A stretch of DNA of 64,000 nucleotides, taken from the NCBI RefSeq assembly GCF_007097365.1, contig NZ_VJZR01000001.1:1-64000 (forward strand), in the 5' to 3' direction. Each line of letters opens with the position of its first letter. The first letter of the stretch is position 1. A model generated the notes under the pieces. It ran no database searches. It saw only the letters and a program-made list of their open reading frames with translations, and was not told the DNA's origin. The translations under genes and the position numbers were made by a program. The DNA is from Flavobacterium franklandianum. GTDB lineage: Bacteria > Bacteroidota > Bacteroidia > Flavobacteriales > Flavobacteriaceae. Below, one piece after another: positions 1-8,627 of the stretch.

Positions 1-225
1 GGTATTTTGAAGAAAAATTATTCGATAGGCTAGTAATAGCAAGCATTACAGGGTTATGACTAAAAACGGACAATCAAAAAAAAAATTTAATATTATACAA
101 TTTCATTATAAATAGTCTTTTTAAAAAACATTAAACTAATTTATGATATTTAGTTAAATTAATGCGATTTGTTATGCGTGCATATAAAATAATATCTTGA
201 AAATGGTGTTTTCATAAAAAATAGA
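1..225. other. Left-edge region without a recognised gene
   Basis: No complete gene is visible here. One plus-strand frame is open from the window edge for 18 codons and stops at 57-59. It could be the last residues of a gene lying outside the window, but it is too short to identify. The remainder is AT-rich and carries the distal side of the glmS terminator. Confidence 0.4.
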
Positions 226-226
226 C

Positions 227-257
227 AAAAAAAAAAGCGAGATAAAAACCTCGCTTT
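227..257 (-). terminator. Rho-independent terminator of the glmS operon
   Basis: Read on the minus strand, an 8-bp stem AAAGCGAG / CTCGCTTT with an 8-nt loop is followed by a run of T. It lies 24 nt beyond the glmS stop codon and would end the GT5-DUF4270-glmS transcript. Confidence 0.85.
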
Positions 258-280
258 GGATGGAAACAGTAGAATATTAC

Positions 281-2128
281 TTACTCAACCGTAACTGATT
301 TAGCTAAATTACGCGGCTGATCAACATTACAGCCTCGCATAACGGCAATATGATACGATAATAATTGCAACGGTATTGTAGTGATTAATGGTGATAAAGC
401 ATCCGAAGTTTCAGGAATTTCAATGATATAATCTGCCAAACCTCTTACTTGTGTATCTCCTTTTGTAACCACTGCTATAATAATACCGCTACGCGATTTA
501 ATTTCTTGAATATTACTAACAATTTTGTCATAATGTCCTTGTTTTGGTGCAATAACAATAACTGGCATATGCTCATCTATCAAAGCGATTGGACCATGTT
601 TCATTTCGGCCGCAGGATACCCTTCGGCGTGAATATAAGAGATTTCCTTTAGTTTCAATGCACCTTCGAGCGCAACTGGAAAATTATATCCTCTTCCTAA
701 ATACAAACAGTTTTGAGTGTTTTTGAAAATCGCAGCTATTTCTTTCGCTTTTGCATCTGTTTCCAAAGCTTCTTTTACTTTTTCAGGAATAATTTCTAAT
801 TCTTGTAAGTATCTATGAAAATCCGTTTTAGACAATGTCCCTTTGGCTTTAGCCAAACGTAACGCCATCATTATCAATACTGTGATTTGCGTAGTAAATG
901 CTTTTGTCGAAGCCACTCCAATTTCTGGACCTGCATGAGTGTGTGAACCTGCGTGTGTTTCTCTAGAAATTGAAGAACCAACCACATTACAAACTCCATA
1001 TACAAAAGCTCCTTTTTCTTTGGCCAACTTAATTGCCGCCATAGTATCAGCAGTTTCTCCAGATTGAGAAATGGCAATTACTACATCTTTTCTGTTGATA
1101 ATTGGATTCCTATATCTAAACTCAGAGGCATACTCAACTTCAACAGGAATTCTGGTAAATTCTTCAAATATATATTCAGCTACAAGTCCTGCATGCCAAG
1201 AGGTTCCGCAAGCGACAATTATTATTCTTTCGGCGTTCAGAAATTTTTCTAAATTATCCTCTACTCCCGACATTTGAATAATACCTTCGTTTGCATGAAG
1301 TCTTCCGCGATAAGTATCAGTAATAACGCTAGGTTGTTCGTAAATTTCTTTTAACATAAAGTGGTCGTAACCGCCTTTTTCTATTTGCTCCAAATTCATT
1401 TGAAGCTCTTGAATATAAGGATCAACTAAAGAATCGTCTTTAATTTTTCGAACTTTCATAGGTTTGTGCAATCTAATATTAGCCATTTCTCCATCTTCTA
1501 AATAAACTGCATTCGAAGTATATTCGATAAATGGTGAAGCATCAGACGCAATAAAGTACTCGCCTTCTCCAATTCCTATTGCCAATGGGCTTCCCAAACG
1601 GGCAACCACAATTTCATCAGGATTTTTTCTGTCAAAAACAGCTATTGCATAAGCTCCAAAAACTTGGTTTAATGCTACTTGAACTGCTTTTCCCAGTTTT
1701 AGATTTTCCTTTTTTTGAACTTCTTCGATAAGATTTACCAGAACTTCGGTATCGGTATCTGAATGAAAAACATAACCTCTTTTTATTAATTCTATTTTAA
1801 GAGGTGCATAATTTTCGATAATTCCGTTATGAATAATTACTAAATCTCCTGAATTAGAAACATGAGGATGAGAATTCACATCATTTGGAACTCCGTGTGT
1901 TGCCCAACGAGTATGACCAATACCAATAGTTCCATTTGTGGAAATTTCGTTTGCTGCTTTTGCTTCAAGATCAACAACTTTGCCTTTTGTTTTAGAAAGT
2001 TTTATATTGTCTCCGTCATATAACATAACGCCAGCACTATCATAACCTCGATATTCCAATCTTTTTAATCCTTTTATCACAATAGGATAAGCTTCTCTGT
2101 AGCCAATGTATCCAACAATTCCACACAT
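281..2128 (-). CDS. glmS: Glutamine--fructose-6-phosphate aminotransferase (isomerizing)
   Basis: Makes glucosamine-6-phosphate from fructose-6-phosphate and glutamine, the first step towards UDP-GlcNAc for peptidoglycan and LPS, in the cytoplasm. The protein begins MCGIVGYIG, so Cys2 is the N-terminal nucleophile of the class II glutamine amidotransferase domain (about 1-230). Two SIS sugar-isomerase domains follow (about 285-430 and 460-600). The C-terminus is the family hallmark AKSVTVE. The length of 615 aa is normal. It lies 9 nt downstream of the DUF4270 lipoprotein gene and is the last gene of a leftward operon. Confidence 0.98.
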   Translation of the reverse strand: MCGIVGYIGYREAYPIVIKGLKRLEYRGYDSAGVMLYDGDNIKLSKTKGKVVDLEAKAANEISTNGTIGIGHTRWATHGVPNDVNSHPHVSNSGDLVIIHNGIIENYAPLKIELIKRGYVFHSDTDTEVLVNLIEEVQKKENLKLGKAVQVALNQVFGAYAIAVFDRKNPDEIVVARLGSPLAIGIGEGEYFIASDASPFIEYTSNAVYLEDGEMANIRLHKPMKVRKIKDDSLVDPYIQELQMNLEQIEKGGYDHFMLKEIYEQPSVITDTYRGRLHANEGIIQMSGVEDNLEKFLNAERIIIVACGTSWHAGLVAEYIFEEFTRIPVEVEYASEFRYRNPIINRKDVVIAISQSGETADTMAAIKLAKEKGAFVYGVCNVVGSSISRETHAGSHTHAGPEIGVASTKAFTTQITVLIMMALRLAKAKGTLSKTDFHRYLQELEIIPEKVKEALETDAKAKEIAAIFKNTQNCLYLGRGYNFPVALEGALKLKEISYIHAEGYPAAEMKHGPIALIDEHMPVIVIAPKQGHYDKIVSNIQEIKSRSGIIIAVVTKGDTQVRGLADYIIEIPETSDALSPLITTIPLQLLSYHIAVMRGCNVDQPRNLAKSVTVE

Positions 2129-2137
2129 AGTTTTGGT

Positions 2138-3751
2138 TTATTTAGGTTTTGTATAATAAATTTCTAGTTGTAATCTTTTGCTGTAATTTGCATCAGTATC
2201 GGGAAAGTTACTACCGTAAAGGATTGTTCCTAGTGGATTCATAACACTTGCTTTGGGGGCTTTTGAAATAAAAGCATTTCCTGTCTTCAACATTTTGAAC
2301 TCTGCAAAATTCATATCTTCGGTTACGACAACGCCTAGCTTAACATTTTTTGCTTCAGAATTTTTTACAAGGTTTCTAATGTGATTCGTAATATTCATTT
2401 TATAAGAAACCCCTCTTTTTAATGTTGCATTTTTAGTTAAATATCCACCAAATAGATATTTAGAGGTGTTTTTATTTGCGGTTGATGCACCTAAATAATA
2501 ATCCAAAATAGTAGTGTTGTTGGTATAATCATACAAGTATATTCGGTCTGGCTCGTAGCTATCTTTCATTGTTTTAGCATCAATATGAAAAATAAGATTG
2601 GCATCATTAATCAACCATCCTTCTTTTCTCATTTTATCCAATTCATCCGAAACATTGTTTGGACCTGTTAGGTTTCCGTTTGCATCATATCCTATCAAAT
2701 CCTTTTTTTCAAATAGCTCTAAAACCGCTAATGATCCTTCGCCTCCTTTTAAATACAATTTTTGATCACCAAGATCTCTATTTGGATTGCCTGTAATTGA
2801 AGTATAATCAGTATTTGGATTGCTTTGTTCTAGCAAACTCGCAGTGGCCCCTGACATATTAAGAATTAAGGTTTTTTCGACTCTAGTGACTGGGGTTGTA
2901 GATGAATCTTCTTTATATTTGATTGTTATGGTTCCTTTTTTAAAATTAATCACGGCTAAACTTCCTTTGTCAGCACCTGATTGTTCTACTTTGAAATACA
3001 AACCTCTGAAATATTTATCAAAAACATTTTGAACGGATAGTGTACCTGTTGGAGCGTTAAAAATTTTATTTTGAAAAAAAGCAACATTCAATTTTAATCG
3101 CATACCAGGCGCTGAATAAGAAATTGTTTCTTTTTCAGCAGCATCTTTTGTCGTGACAGAATTTTGAGCAGGATTATAGAAAAACTCATCATTTTGTGAC
3201 TTGTCGGAATCATCATTCAAACGATTTCCAATTTTATAATTATCGAAATCAGAATTTTGATTGGTATAAAAAGTTTGAGCCACACCGTCGCTATCCATAT
3301 CAAGACCTGACTCAAAAACACTCAATTTGATTTTTGCCAATTTTTCTCCATATATAGAGTCCAAAACATAAGTATTTCCACCTGTAGTAATTGCTGCTGT
3401 TTGAGTAGCATCTACAAAATAAGGCACATCAATATATACACTTTCAATTAATGGATTTGCTCCAAAAGTTGGATTTAATGTTCCTAAAGCTAATTGAGTT
3501 ACGAAGTTCGCAGTTGTTTTACCAAAAGCAGGATTGTCATAAATTCCCAATGCATTTACATCAAGATTATCAGATTCTATTGGGATAATTTTTTCGTTGT
3601 GAGCCACCACATTCGATGGGTATTTGACTAATTCGAAATTATTATCACCAATTAATGCGTCTCCAATTGCACTGTACTCTTTGTCACAAGATACAAAAAG
3701 AAGGATGCCTGCAATAAATAATAGGGACTTGAAAAGGGAATTATTGTGCAT
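2138..3751 (-). CDS. DUF4270 family lipoprotein
   Basis: Bacteroidota-specific surface or periplasmic lipoprotein of unknown function, 537 aa. The N-terminus has a short basic region, a hydrophobic stretch and a lipobox ending FVSC, so Cys22 is the probable lipidated residue. The body is rich in Asn, Thr and Ser and in beta-strand-like segments. The domain assignment rests on resemblance to DUF4270 proteins and on the position between a GT5-like gene and glmS, a neighbourhood I associate with flavobacteria. It starts 21 nt after the GT5 gene, so the two are almost certainly co-transcribed. No enzymatic motif is visible. Confidence 0.85.
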   Translation of the reverse strand: MHNNSLFKSLLFIAGILLFVSCDKEYSAIGDALIGDNNFELVKYPSNVVAHNEKIIPIESDNLDVNALGIYDNPAFGKTTANFVTQLALGTLNPTFGANPLIESVYIDVPYFVDATQTAAITTGGNTYVLDSIYGEKLAKIKLSVFESGLDMDSDGVAQTFYTNQNSDFDNYKIGNRLNDDSDKSQNDEFFYNPAQNSVTTKDAAEKETISYSAPGMRLKLNVAFFQNKIFNAPTGTLSVQNVFDKYFRGLYFKVEQSGADKGSLAVINFKKGTITIKYKEDSSTTPVTRVEKTLILNMSGATASLLEQSNPNTDYTSITGNPNRDLGDQKLYLKGGEGSLAVLELFEKKDLIGYDANGNLTGPNNVSDELDKMRKEGWLINDANLIFHIDAKTMKDSYEPDRIYLYDYTNNTTILDYYLGASTANKNTSKYLFGGYLTKNATLKRGVSYKMNITNHIRNLVKNSEAKNVKLGVVVTEDMNFAEFKMLKTGNAFISKAPKASVMNPLGTILYGSNFPDTDANYSKRLQLEIYYTKPK

Positions 3752-3772
3752 GTTTACTAGAAAATGTTTAAT

Positions 3773-4579
3773 TTATAGAACAAAATTTTTATAAAAGTTA
3801 GAATACGTTTCAGCAAATTTATCTTTCGAGGCGAAAGGTAAAAAAGGTTTTCCTGAAGATTCTATAAATTTTGTTAAACTTGGTGAGAGGTTTTCTGATG
3901 CGATAATCACAGCGTCAGAATGAATGATGGTGGCTCTCATAATGCTTTCGTAATCTGGAGATTCTAAATCTGCAATTGATTCATTCGGAATACCATCAAA
4001 TTTTATTTTATTGATCATTTCAATATCCAAAGTTCCTTCGAAAGACTGACTGTAAACCGATGTTACGATTTTTGTGTCGGAAAATAAGGCTTCATTTTTA
4101 TAAAAATGTTTCATATAAATGGGCAACATTGCAGCCATCCAACCATGAACATGAATAATATCGGGAACCCAATTCAATTTTTTTACAGTTTCAACAACGC
4201 CTTTGGCAAAGAAAATAGCTCGTTCATCGTTATCTGGAAACATCACTCCATCTTCATCTGTAAATGTGGCTTTCCGTTTGAAATATTCGTCATTATCAAT
4301 GAAATAAACCTGAATTCTTTCTTTTGGGATAGAAGCTACTTTTATAATCAAAGGCATATCCAAGTCGTTTACTACCAAATTCATCCCCGAAAGTCGAATT
4401 ACTTCGTGCAATTGATGCCTTCTTTCGTTTATATTACCATACCTTGGCATGAAAATTCTAATTTGTCCACCTTGATTATTAATCATTTTTGGCACTTCGT
4501 AAGACATTGAAGAAACCTCATTTTCAGCTAGATAGGGCACCACTTCAGATGATACATATAATATCCTCTTATCTTCCAT
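3773..4579 (-). CDS. Glycogen/starch synthase N-terminal (GT5) domain protein, probably non-canonical
   Basis: The 268 aa match only the N-terminal Rossmann half of GT5 glycogen synthases: strand ILYVSSEVVPY, region MPRYGNINERR, and DIIHVHGWMAA at about 143-155. The C-terminal nucleotide-sugar-binding half is absent; classical GlgA is about 470 aa. The Lys-X-Gly-Gly motif expected just after the first strand is replaced by a sequence containing ENEVSS. Glycogen synthesis by this protein alone is therefore unlikely, and a sensing or partner role is possible. It is the first gene of the DUF4270-glmS operon, facing panC across a 108-nt divergent promoter region. Confidence 0.82.
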   Translation of the reverse strand: MEDKRILYVSSEVVPYLAENEVSSMSYEVPKMINNQGGQIRIFMPRYGNINERRHQLHEVIRLSGMNLVVNDLDMPLIIKVASIPKERIQVYFIDNDEYFKRKATFTDEDGVMFPDNDERAIFFAKGVVETVKKLNWVPDIIHVHGWMAAMLPIYMKHFYKNEALFSDTKIVTSVYSQSFEGTLDIEMINKIKFDGIPNESIADLESPDYESIMRATIIHSDAVIIASENLSPSLTKFIESSGKPFLPFASKDKFAETYSNFYKNFVL

Positions 4580-4617
4580 ATTGTAAATTACTTAATTTAT
4601 TGGCAATAAAAACCATG

Positions 4618-4625
4618 CAAAATTA
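4618..4625 (-). promoter_or_regulatory. -7 element for the GT5-DUF4270-glmS operon
   Basis: Minus strand TAATTTTG fits the Bacteroidota -7 consensus TAnnTTTG and lies 38 nt upstream of the GT5 start. No good -33 TTG was found at ideal spacing. Confidence 0.5.
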
Positions 4626-4656
4626 CAAAAATTTATGCAGTTATAGACTAAAATCT

Positions 4657-4664
4657 TATGTTTG
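4657..4664 (+). promoter_or_regulatory. -7 element for panC-panD
   Basis: TATGTTTG fits TAnnTTTG and lies 23 nt upstream of the panC start, back to back with the GT5 operon promoter. Confidence 0.55.
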
Positions 4665-4687
4665 CATATTATATCAACAAATAACCT

Positions 4688-5536
4688 ATGCATATTTTCT
4701 ACGGAAAAGCAGCTTTGATAGACTTTCTAAAATCTATTAAAACAAACCATTCATCCATCGGCTTTGTACCCACTATGGGCGCATTACACCAAGGCCATTT
4801 ATCATTGATGAAACAATCAATAGCAAATAACAACACTACTGTGATGAGTATTTTTGTCAATCCTACCCAGTTCAATAATCCCGATGATCTTGCAAAATAC
4901 CCGAGAACACTAGAAGATGACCTAAAAAAAATTAGTACATTAAGTCCCGAAATTATAGTTTTTGCCCCGACTGTTGATGATGTTTATGAAGGAAAACCTT
5001 CGTCGCAATTTTTCAATTTTGACGGTTTAGAAAATCAGATGGAAGGCAAATTTAGACCCGGACATTTCAACGGAGTGGGAACAATTGTAAAACGTCTGTT
5101 CGAAATTGTTCAACCTACAAACGCCTATTTTGGTGAAAAAGATTTTCAACAATTGCAAATTGTGAAGAAAATGGTCGAAAAAACCAAGTTAAAAGTCAAC
5201 GTAATTGGCTGCCCAATTTACCGAGAGGCCAACAAATTAGCAATGAGCTCCAGAAATGCACTTTTATCTCCTGAAGAAAAACAGGAAGCTTCATTCATCT
5301 ACAAAATATTAATCGAATCTAAAGAAAAATTCAAAAAACAGAGTGCTAAAATGGTAACTGAATGGGTTCAAAAAGAATTTGATAAAAATAATACATTCAC
5401 TTTAGAATACTATCAAATTGCCGACGAAGAAACGTTGCTTCCTTGCATAAGAAAAAACAAAAACAAGAAATATCGCGCTTTTATAGCCGTATTTGTCAAC
5501 AATATTCGATTGATTGATACCATTTCATTAAATTAA
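4688..5536 (+). CDS. panC: Pantoate--beta-alanine ligase
   Basis: Condenses pantoate with beta-alanine using ATP to give pantothenate, the coenzyme A precursor. The 282-aa protein carries the nucleotidyltransferase signature [15 protein letters not shown] with the HxGH motif near residue 34. It also has FVNPTQF, the [10 protein letters not shown] segment and the KMSKS-like MSSRNALLS near 187. All family landmarks are present and the length is standard. panD follows after 14 nt, so beta-alanine supply and use are encoded together. Confidence 0.97.
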   Translation: MHIFYGKAALIDFLKSIKTNHSSIGFVPTMGALHQGHLSLMKQSIANNNTTVMSIFVNPTQFNNPDDLAKYPRTLEDDLKKISTLSPEIIVFAPTVDDVYEGKPSSQFFNFDGLENQMEGKFRPGHFNGVGTIVKRLFEIVQPTNAYFGEKDFQQLQIVKKMVEKTKLKVNVIGCPIYREANKLAMSSRNALLSPEEKQEASFIYKILIESKEKFKKQSAKMVTEWVQKEFDKNNTFTLEYYQIADEETLLPCIRKNKNKKYRAFIAVFVNNIRLIDTISLN

Positions 5537-5550
5537 TTTACTTTTGCACC

Positions 5551-5901
5551 ATGCAAATACAAGTAGTAAAATCAAAAATTCACCGTGTAAAAGTCACTGG
5601 AGCCGATTTAAATTATATCGGTAGCATCACTATTGACGAAGCATTAATGGAGGCTGCCAATCTCATTGAAGGCGAAAAAGTATCGATTGTAAACATCAAT
5701 AATGGTGAGCGTTTTGAAACTTATGTCATTATTGGCGAAAAAAATTCAGGCGAAATAACACTCAATGGTCCCGCAGCTCGAAAAGTGCAAAAAGACGATA
5801 TCATCATCATCATTTCCTATGCAACTCTAGATTTTGAAGAAGCCAAAACCTTCAAACCATGGATTCTTTTTCCTAATGAAACTGACAATTCATTGACTTA
5901 A
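5551..5901 (+). CDS. panD: Aspartate 1-decarboxylase precursor
   Basis: Decarboxylates aspartate to beta-alanine for pantothenate synthesis. It is a pyruvoyl enzyme made as a proenzyme that self-cleaves between Gly and Ser; here the site is YIGSIT near residues 22-25. Further conserved segments are [12 protein letters not shown] and NGPAARKVQ. At 116 aa the length is normal. A TACTTTTG sequence at 5539-5546 matches the -7 consensus but sits only 4 nt before the ATG. An extra start there would give a nearly leaderless panD message, which is speculative. Confidence 0.97.
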   Translation: MQIQVVKSKIHRVKVTGADLNYIGSITIDEALMEAANLIEGEKVSIVNINNGERFETYVIIGEKNSGEITLNGPAARKVQKDDIIIIISYATLDFEEAKTFKPWILFPNETDNSLT

Positions 5902-6069
5902 TCTTTAGTATTTATCCTCAAAATCCAGGCAACGTTTCTAATTTGACCTTTTTAGATACATTCACTTTTATCTTGTTCTACTTTTAAAAAAGCAAATAAA
6001 ATTAGTATATTGCTACTCTTTTCGAACCTTATAATTCGGAAGAATATTAATTTCCAAACCCCTGAAATT

Positions 6070-7218
6070 ATGAAGCAAATAGTACTATTTTTGTTTTTTT
6101 CAACTTCCCTGTTTTCACAAAAAACAATTGAAATATTCGAATCAAACAAATTAGGCAAAAGTCGAGAAATCACAATTGGCCTGCCTGATTCTTATGAACA
6201 AAACCCAAACAAAAGCTATCCAATACTTATTTTACTCGATGGAGATTACTTGTTCGACCCTTTTTATGGCGCTCTGAACTATGGTGCCTACTGGGAAGAT
6301 ATGCCCGAAACCATCATCGTTGGTATTAGCCAAAACACAAATGAGGAACGAGTAGACGACAGCAATTATGATGACGCAAACGGCTTACCTTCAGGAAAAG
6401 GTGCCGCTTTTTTCAGTTTTATTGGTAGCGAATTGCTTCCTTATATCGAAAAAAAATACCGTGTTGCCCCATTCCGAATTATTGCCGGACACGACACCAC
6501 TGCTGGTTATTCAAATTTTTTTCTATACAAAGATTACTCCATATTTAATGCCTATATTTCTTTAAGTCCAGAACTAGTTCCTGAAATGGACACCATAATT
6601 CCAGAACGGTTTTCCGCATTAAAACAACCTCTTTTCTACTACCAATCTACCGGCGATGGCGACATAAAAGAACTTTTGGAAGACGTAAAAAAACTGGATG
6701 CTAACATTAAAACCGCCAACAATCCACTGATTAATTACAAATACGACCAATTCAAAGGAGCTTCACATTATTCTGCCGTTCTTTATTCGATTCCAAGTGC
6801 ATTGAACCAAATTTTCGAATGCTACAAACCGATTTCAATGACTGAATTTTCAGAAAAAATAGCCATCCTTCCAAACGGACAAGTAAAATATTTGACCGAT
6901 AAATACGATCTCATTACCAAAATTTTAGGACTAAAAGTTGCCATTAGAATATCCGATTTCAAAGCTATCGAAGCCGCAATTCTAAAAAATAAATCCTACA
7001 CAGAATTAGATAAATTAACCGAATTAGCTCGAAAAAATTATCCAAAATCTATGCTCGCCGATTATGAAATAGGTCTAATGCATGAGAAATTGGGAGATTC
7101 AAAAAAAGCGGCAAAAGCCTATCAAAAAGCATCTCAATTAGATGAAATTGGGGATTTAACCAAAGATATGATGCTAGAGAAATTTGACGAGATGCAAAGT
7201 CTAACACCCAAAAAATAA
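6070..7218 (+). CDS. Exported alpha/beta-hydrolase (esterase D/Fes-like) with C-terminal TPR-like repeat
   Basis: Predicted secreted or periplasmic esterase. The ATG at 6070 is preferred over the longer in-frame start at 6010 because it begins a clear signal peptide (MKQIVLFLFF... ending near LFSQ). The body resembles the putative esterase family: YPILILLDGDYLF, an IIAGHDTTAG stretch where GxSxG would be expected, and a late GASHYSAV with the likely catalytic His. The nucleophile region reads GHDTT, so the usual Ser is Asp or Thr and activity is uncertain. The last 60 residues form a TPR-like helical pair. The stop codon shares one base with the radA start. Confidence 0.75.
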   Translation: MKQIVLFLFFSTSLFSQKTIEIFESNKLGKSREITIGLPDSYEQNPNKSYPILILLDGDYLFDPFYGALNYGAYWEDMPETIIVGISQNTNEERVDDSNYDDANGLPSGKGAAFFSFIGSELLPYIEKKYRVAPFRIIAGHDTTAGYSNFFLYKDYSIFNAYISLSPELVPEMDTIIPERFSALKQPLFYYQSTGDGDIKELLEDVKKLDANIKTANNPLINYKYDQFKGASHYSAVLYSIPSALNQIFECYKPISMTEFSEKIAILPNGQVKYLTDKYDLITKILGLKVAIRISDFKAIEAAILKNKSYTELDKLTELARKNYPKSMLADYEIGLMHEKLGDSKKAAKAYQKASQLDEIGDLTKDMMLEKFDEMQSLTPKK

Positions 7219-8579
7219 TGTCCAAAGTAAAAACTTCCTTTTTTTGCCAAAACTGTGGCGCTCAATATTCGAAATGGCAAGGCCAATGCAACTCCTGCAA
7301 AGAATGGAATACCATTGCTGAGGAAATTATTCAAAAAGAAGAAAAAGTAGCTTGGAAAACCGAATCGGCTTCCAATTCCAAAGCGCCAAAACCTTTGCGA
7401 ATCAACGAAATTGACTCCGCCCAAGAAATCCGAATGAACACTACTGACGGCGAACTCAATCGCGTATTGGGAGGCGGCATTGTTCCTGGTTCCTTAATAC
7501 TTTTGGGAGGCGAACCCGGCATTGGAAAAAGTACACTTTTGCTCCAAATTTCATTAAAACTTCCTTATAAAACCTTATACGTTTCGGGTGAAGAAAGTCA
7601 GAAACAAATAAAAATGCGTGCTGAAAGAATCACGCCAAACGGCGACAATTGCTACATTCTGACCGAAACCAAAACCCAAAATATCTTCAAACAAATTGAA
7701 GCCATCGAACCCGAAATCGTCATCATCGATTCCATTCAAACACTTCATACCGATTATATCGACTCAACACCAGGAAGCATTTCGCAAATTCGAGAAACTA
7801 CTGCCGAGTTGATAAAATTTGCCAAAGAAACCAATATTCCCGTAATTCTCATTGGTCATATTACTAAAGACGGAAACATTGCCGGTCCTAAAATTTTAGA
7901 ACATATGGTCGATACCGTTTTGCAATTCGAAGGCGATAGAAATCACGTATACCGAATTTTGCGTTCCCTCAAAAACCGTTTTGGCTCCACTGCCGAAATC
8001 GGAATTTATGAAATGCTCGGAAACGGTTTGCGCGAAGTTTCAAACCCATCCGAAATATTAATTTCGCACAAAGACGAAGAATTATCCGGAACTGCCATCG
8101 CTTCCACTCTCGAAGGAATGCGTCCGCTGATGATTGAAATTCAATCCTTGGTCAGCACGGCAGTTTACGGAACACCGCAACGCAGCACAACGGGTTACAA
8201 TGCTAAAAGACTGAATATGATTTTGGCCGTTTTAGAAAAACGCGCTGGTTTTCGTTTGGGAGCCAAAGACGTTTTCTTGAACGTAACAGGCGGAATTTCG
8301 GTAGATGATCCTGCTATTGATTTGGCTGTTGTTGCCGCCATTTTATCATCTAATGAAGATATTCCCGTGAATAAAGATTTTTGTTTTGCTGGCGAAGTTG
8401 GGCTTTCAGGCGAAATTCGTCCTGTAAATCGTGTGGATCAACGCATTCAAGAAGCAGAAAAACTAGGATTTTCAACCATTTTTGTGTCAAAATACAATAA
8501 AATTGCCTTGAAAAACACGATAATAAAAGTTCGTTTGGTGGCGAAGATTGAGGATGTGGCGAGCGAGTTGTTTGGGTAG
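7218..8579 (+). CDS. radA: DNA repair protein RadA
   Basis: RecA-like ATPase that helps branch migration and recombination intermediate processing. The 453 aa show the full RadA order: N-terminal four-Cys zinc finger (FFCQNCG ... CNSCKEW), Walker A GGEPGIGKSTLL near 93-104, Walker B IVIIDSIQ, the RadA-specific KNRFGST motif, and a C-terminal Lon-protease-like domain. Translation overlaps the upstream esterase stop (TAATG), indicating coupling, although the two functions look unrelated. Confidence 0.97.
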   Translation: MSKVKTSFFCQNCGAQYSKWQGQCNSCKEWNTIAEEIIQKEEKVAWKTESASNSKAPKPLRINEIDSAQEIRMNTTDGELNRVLGGGIVPGSLILLGGEPGIGKSTLLLQISLKLPYKTLYVSGEESQKQIKMRAERITPNGDNCYILTETKTQNIFKQIEAIEPEIVIIDSIQTLHTDYIDSTPGSISQIRETTAELIKFAKETNIPVILIGHITKDGNIAGPKILEHMVDTVLQFEGDRNHVYRILRSLKNRFGSTAEIGIYEMLGNGLREVSNPSEILISHKDEELSGTAIASTLEGMRPLMIEIQSLVSTAVYGTPQRSTTGYNAKRLNMILAVLEKRAGFRLGAKDVFLNVTGGISVDDPAIDLAVVAAILSSNEDIPVNKDFCFAGEVGLSGEIRPVNRVDQRIQEAEKLGFSTIFVSKYNKIALKNTIIKVRLVAKIEDVASELFG

Positions 8580-8627
8580 AAATGTTTAAAAAAATCAGTA
8601 TTAAAAACACACAATAAAACATAAATT

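Noticed and set aside
1..59. C-terminal fragment of a gene at the left edge
   Set aside because: Eighteen open codons are too few to call a gene; kept only as part of the edge description.
4106..4510. 134-aa plus-strand ORF inside the GT5 gene
   Set aside because: It is fully antisense to a clearly coding gene and resembles no known protein; a shadow frame.
3773..4579. Complete glycogen synthase GlgA
   Set aside because: Only the N-terminal half is present and the Lys-X-Gly-Gly motif is missing.
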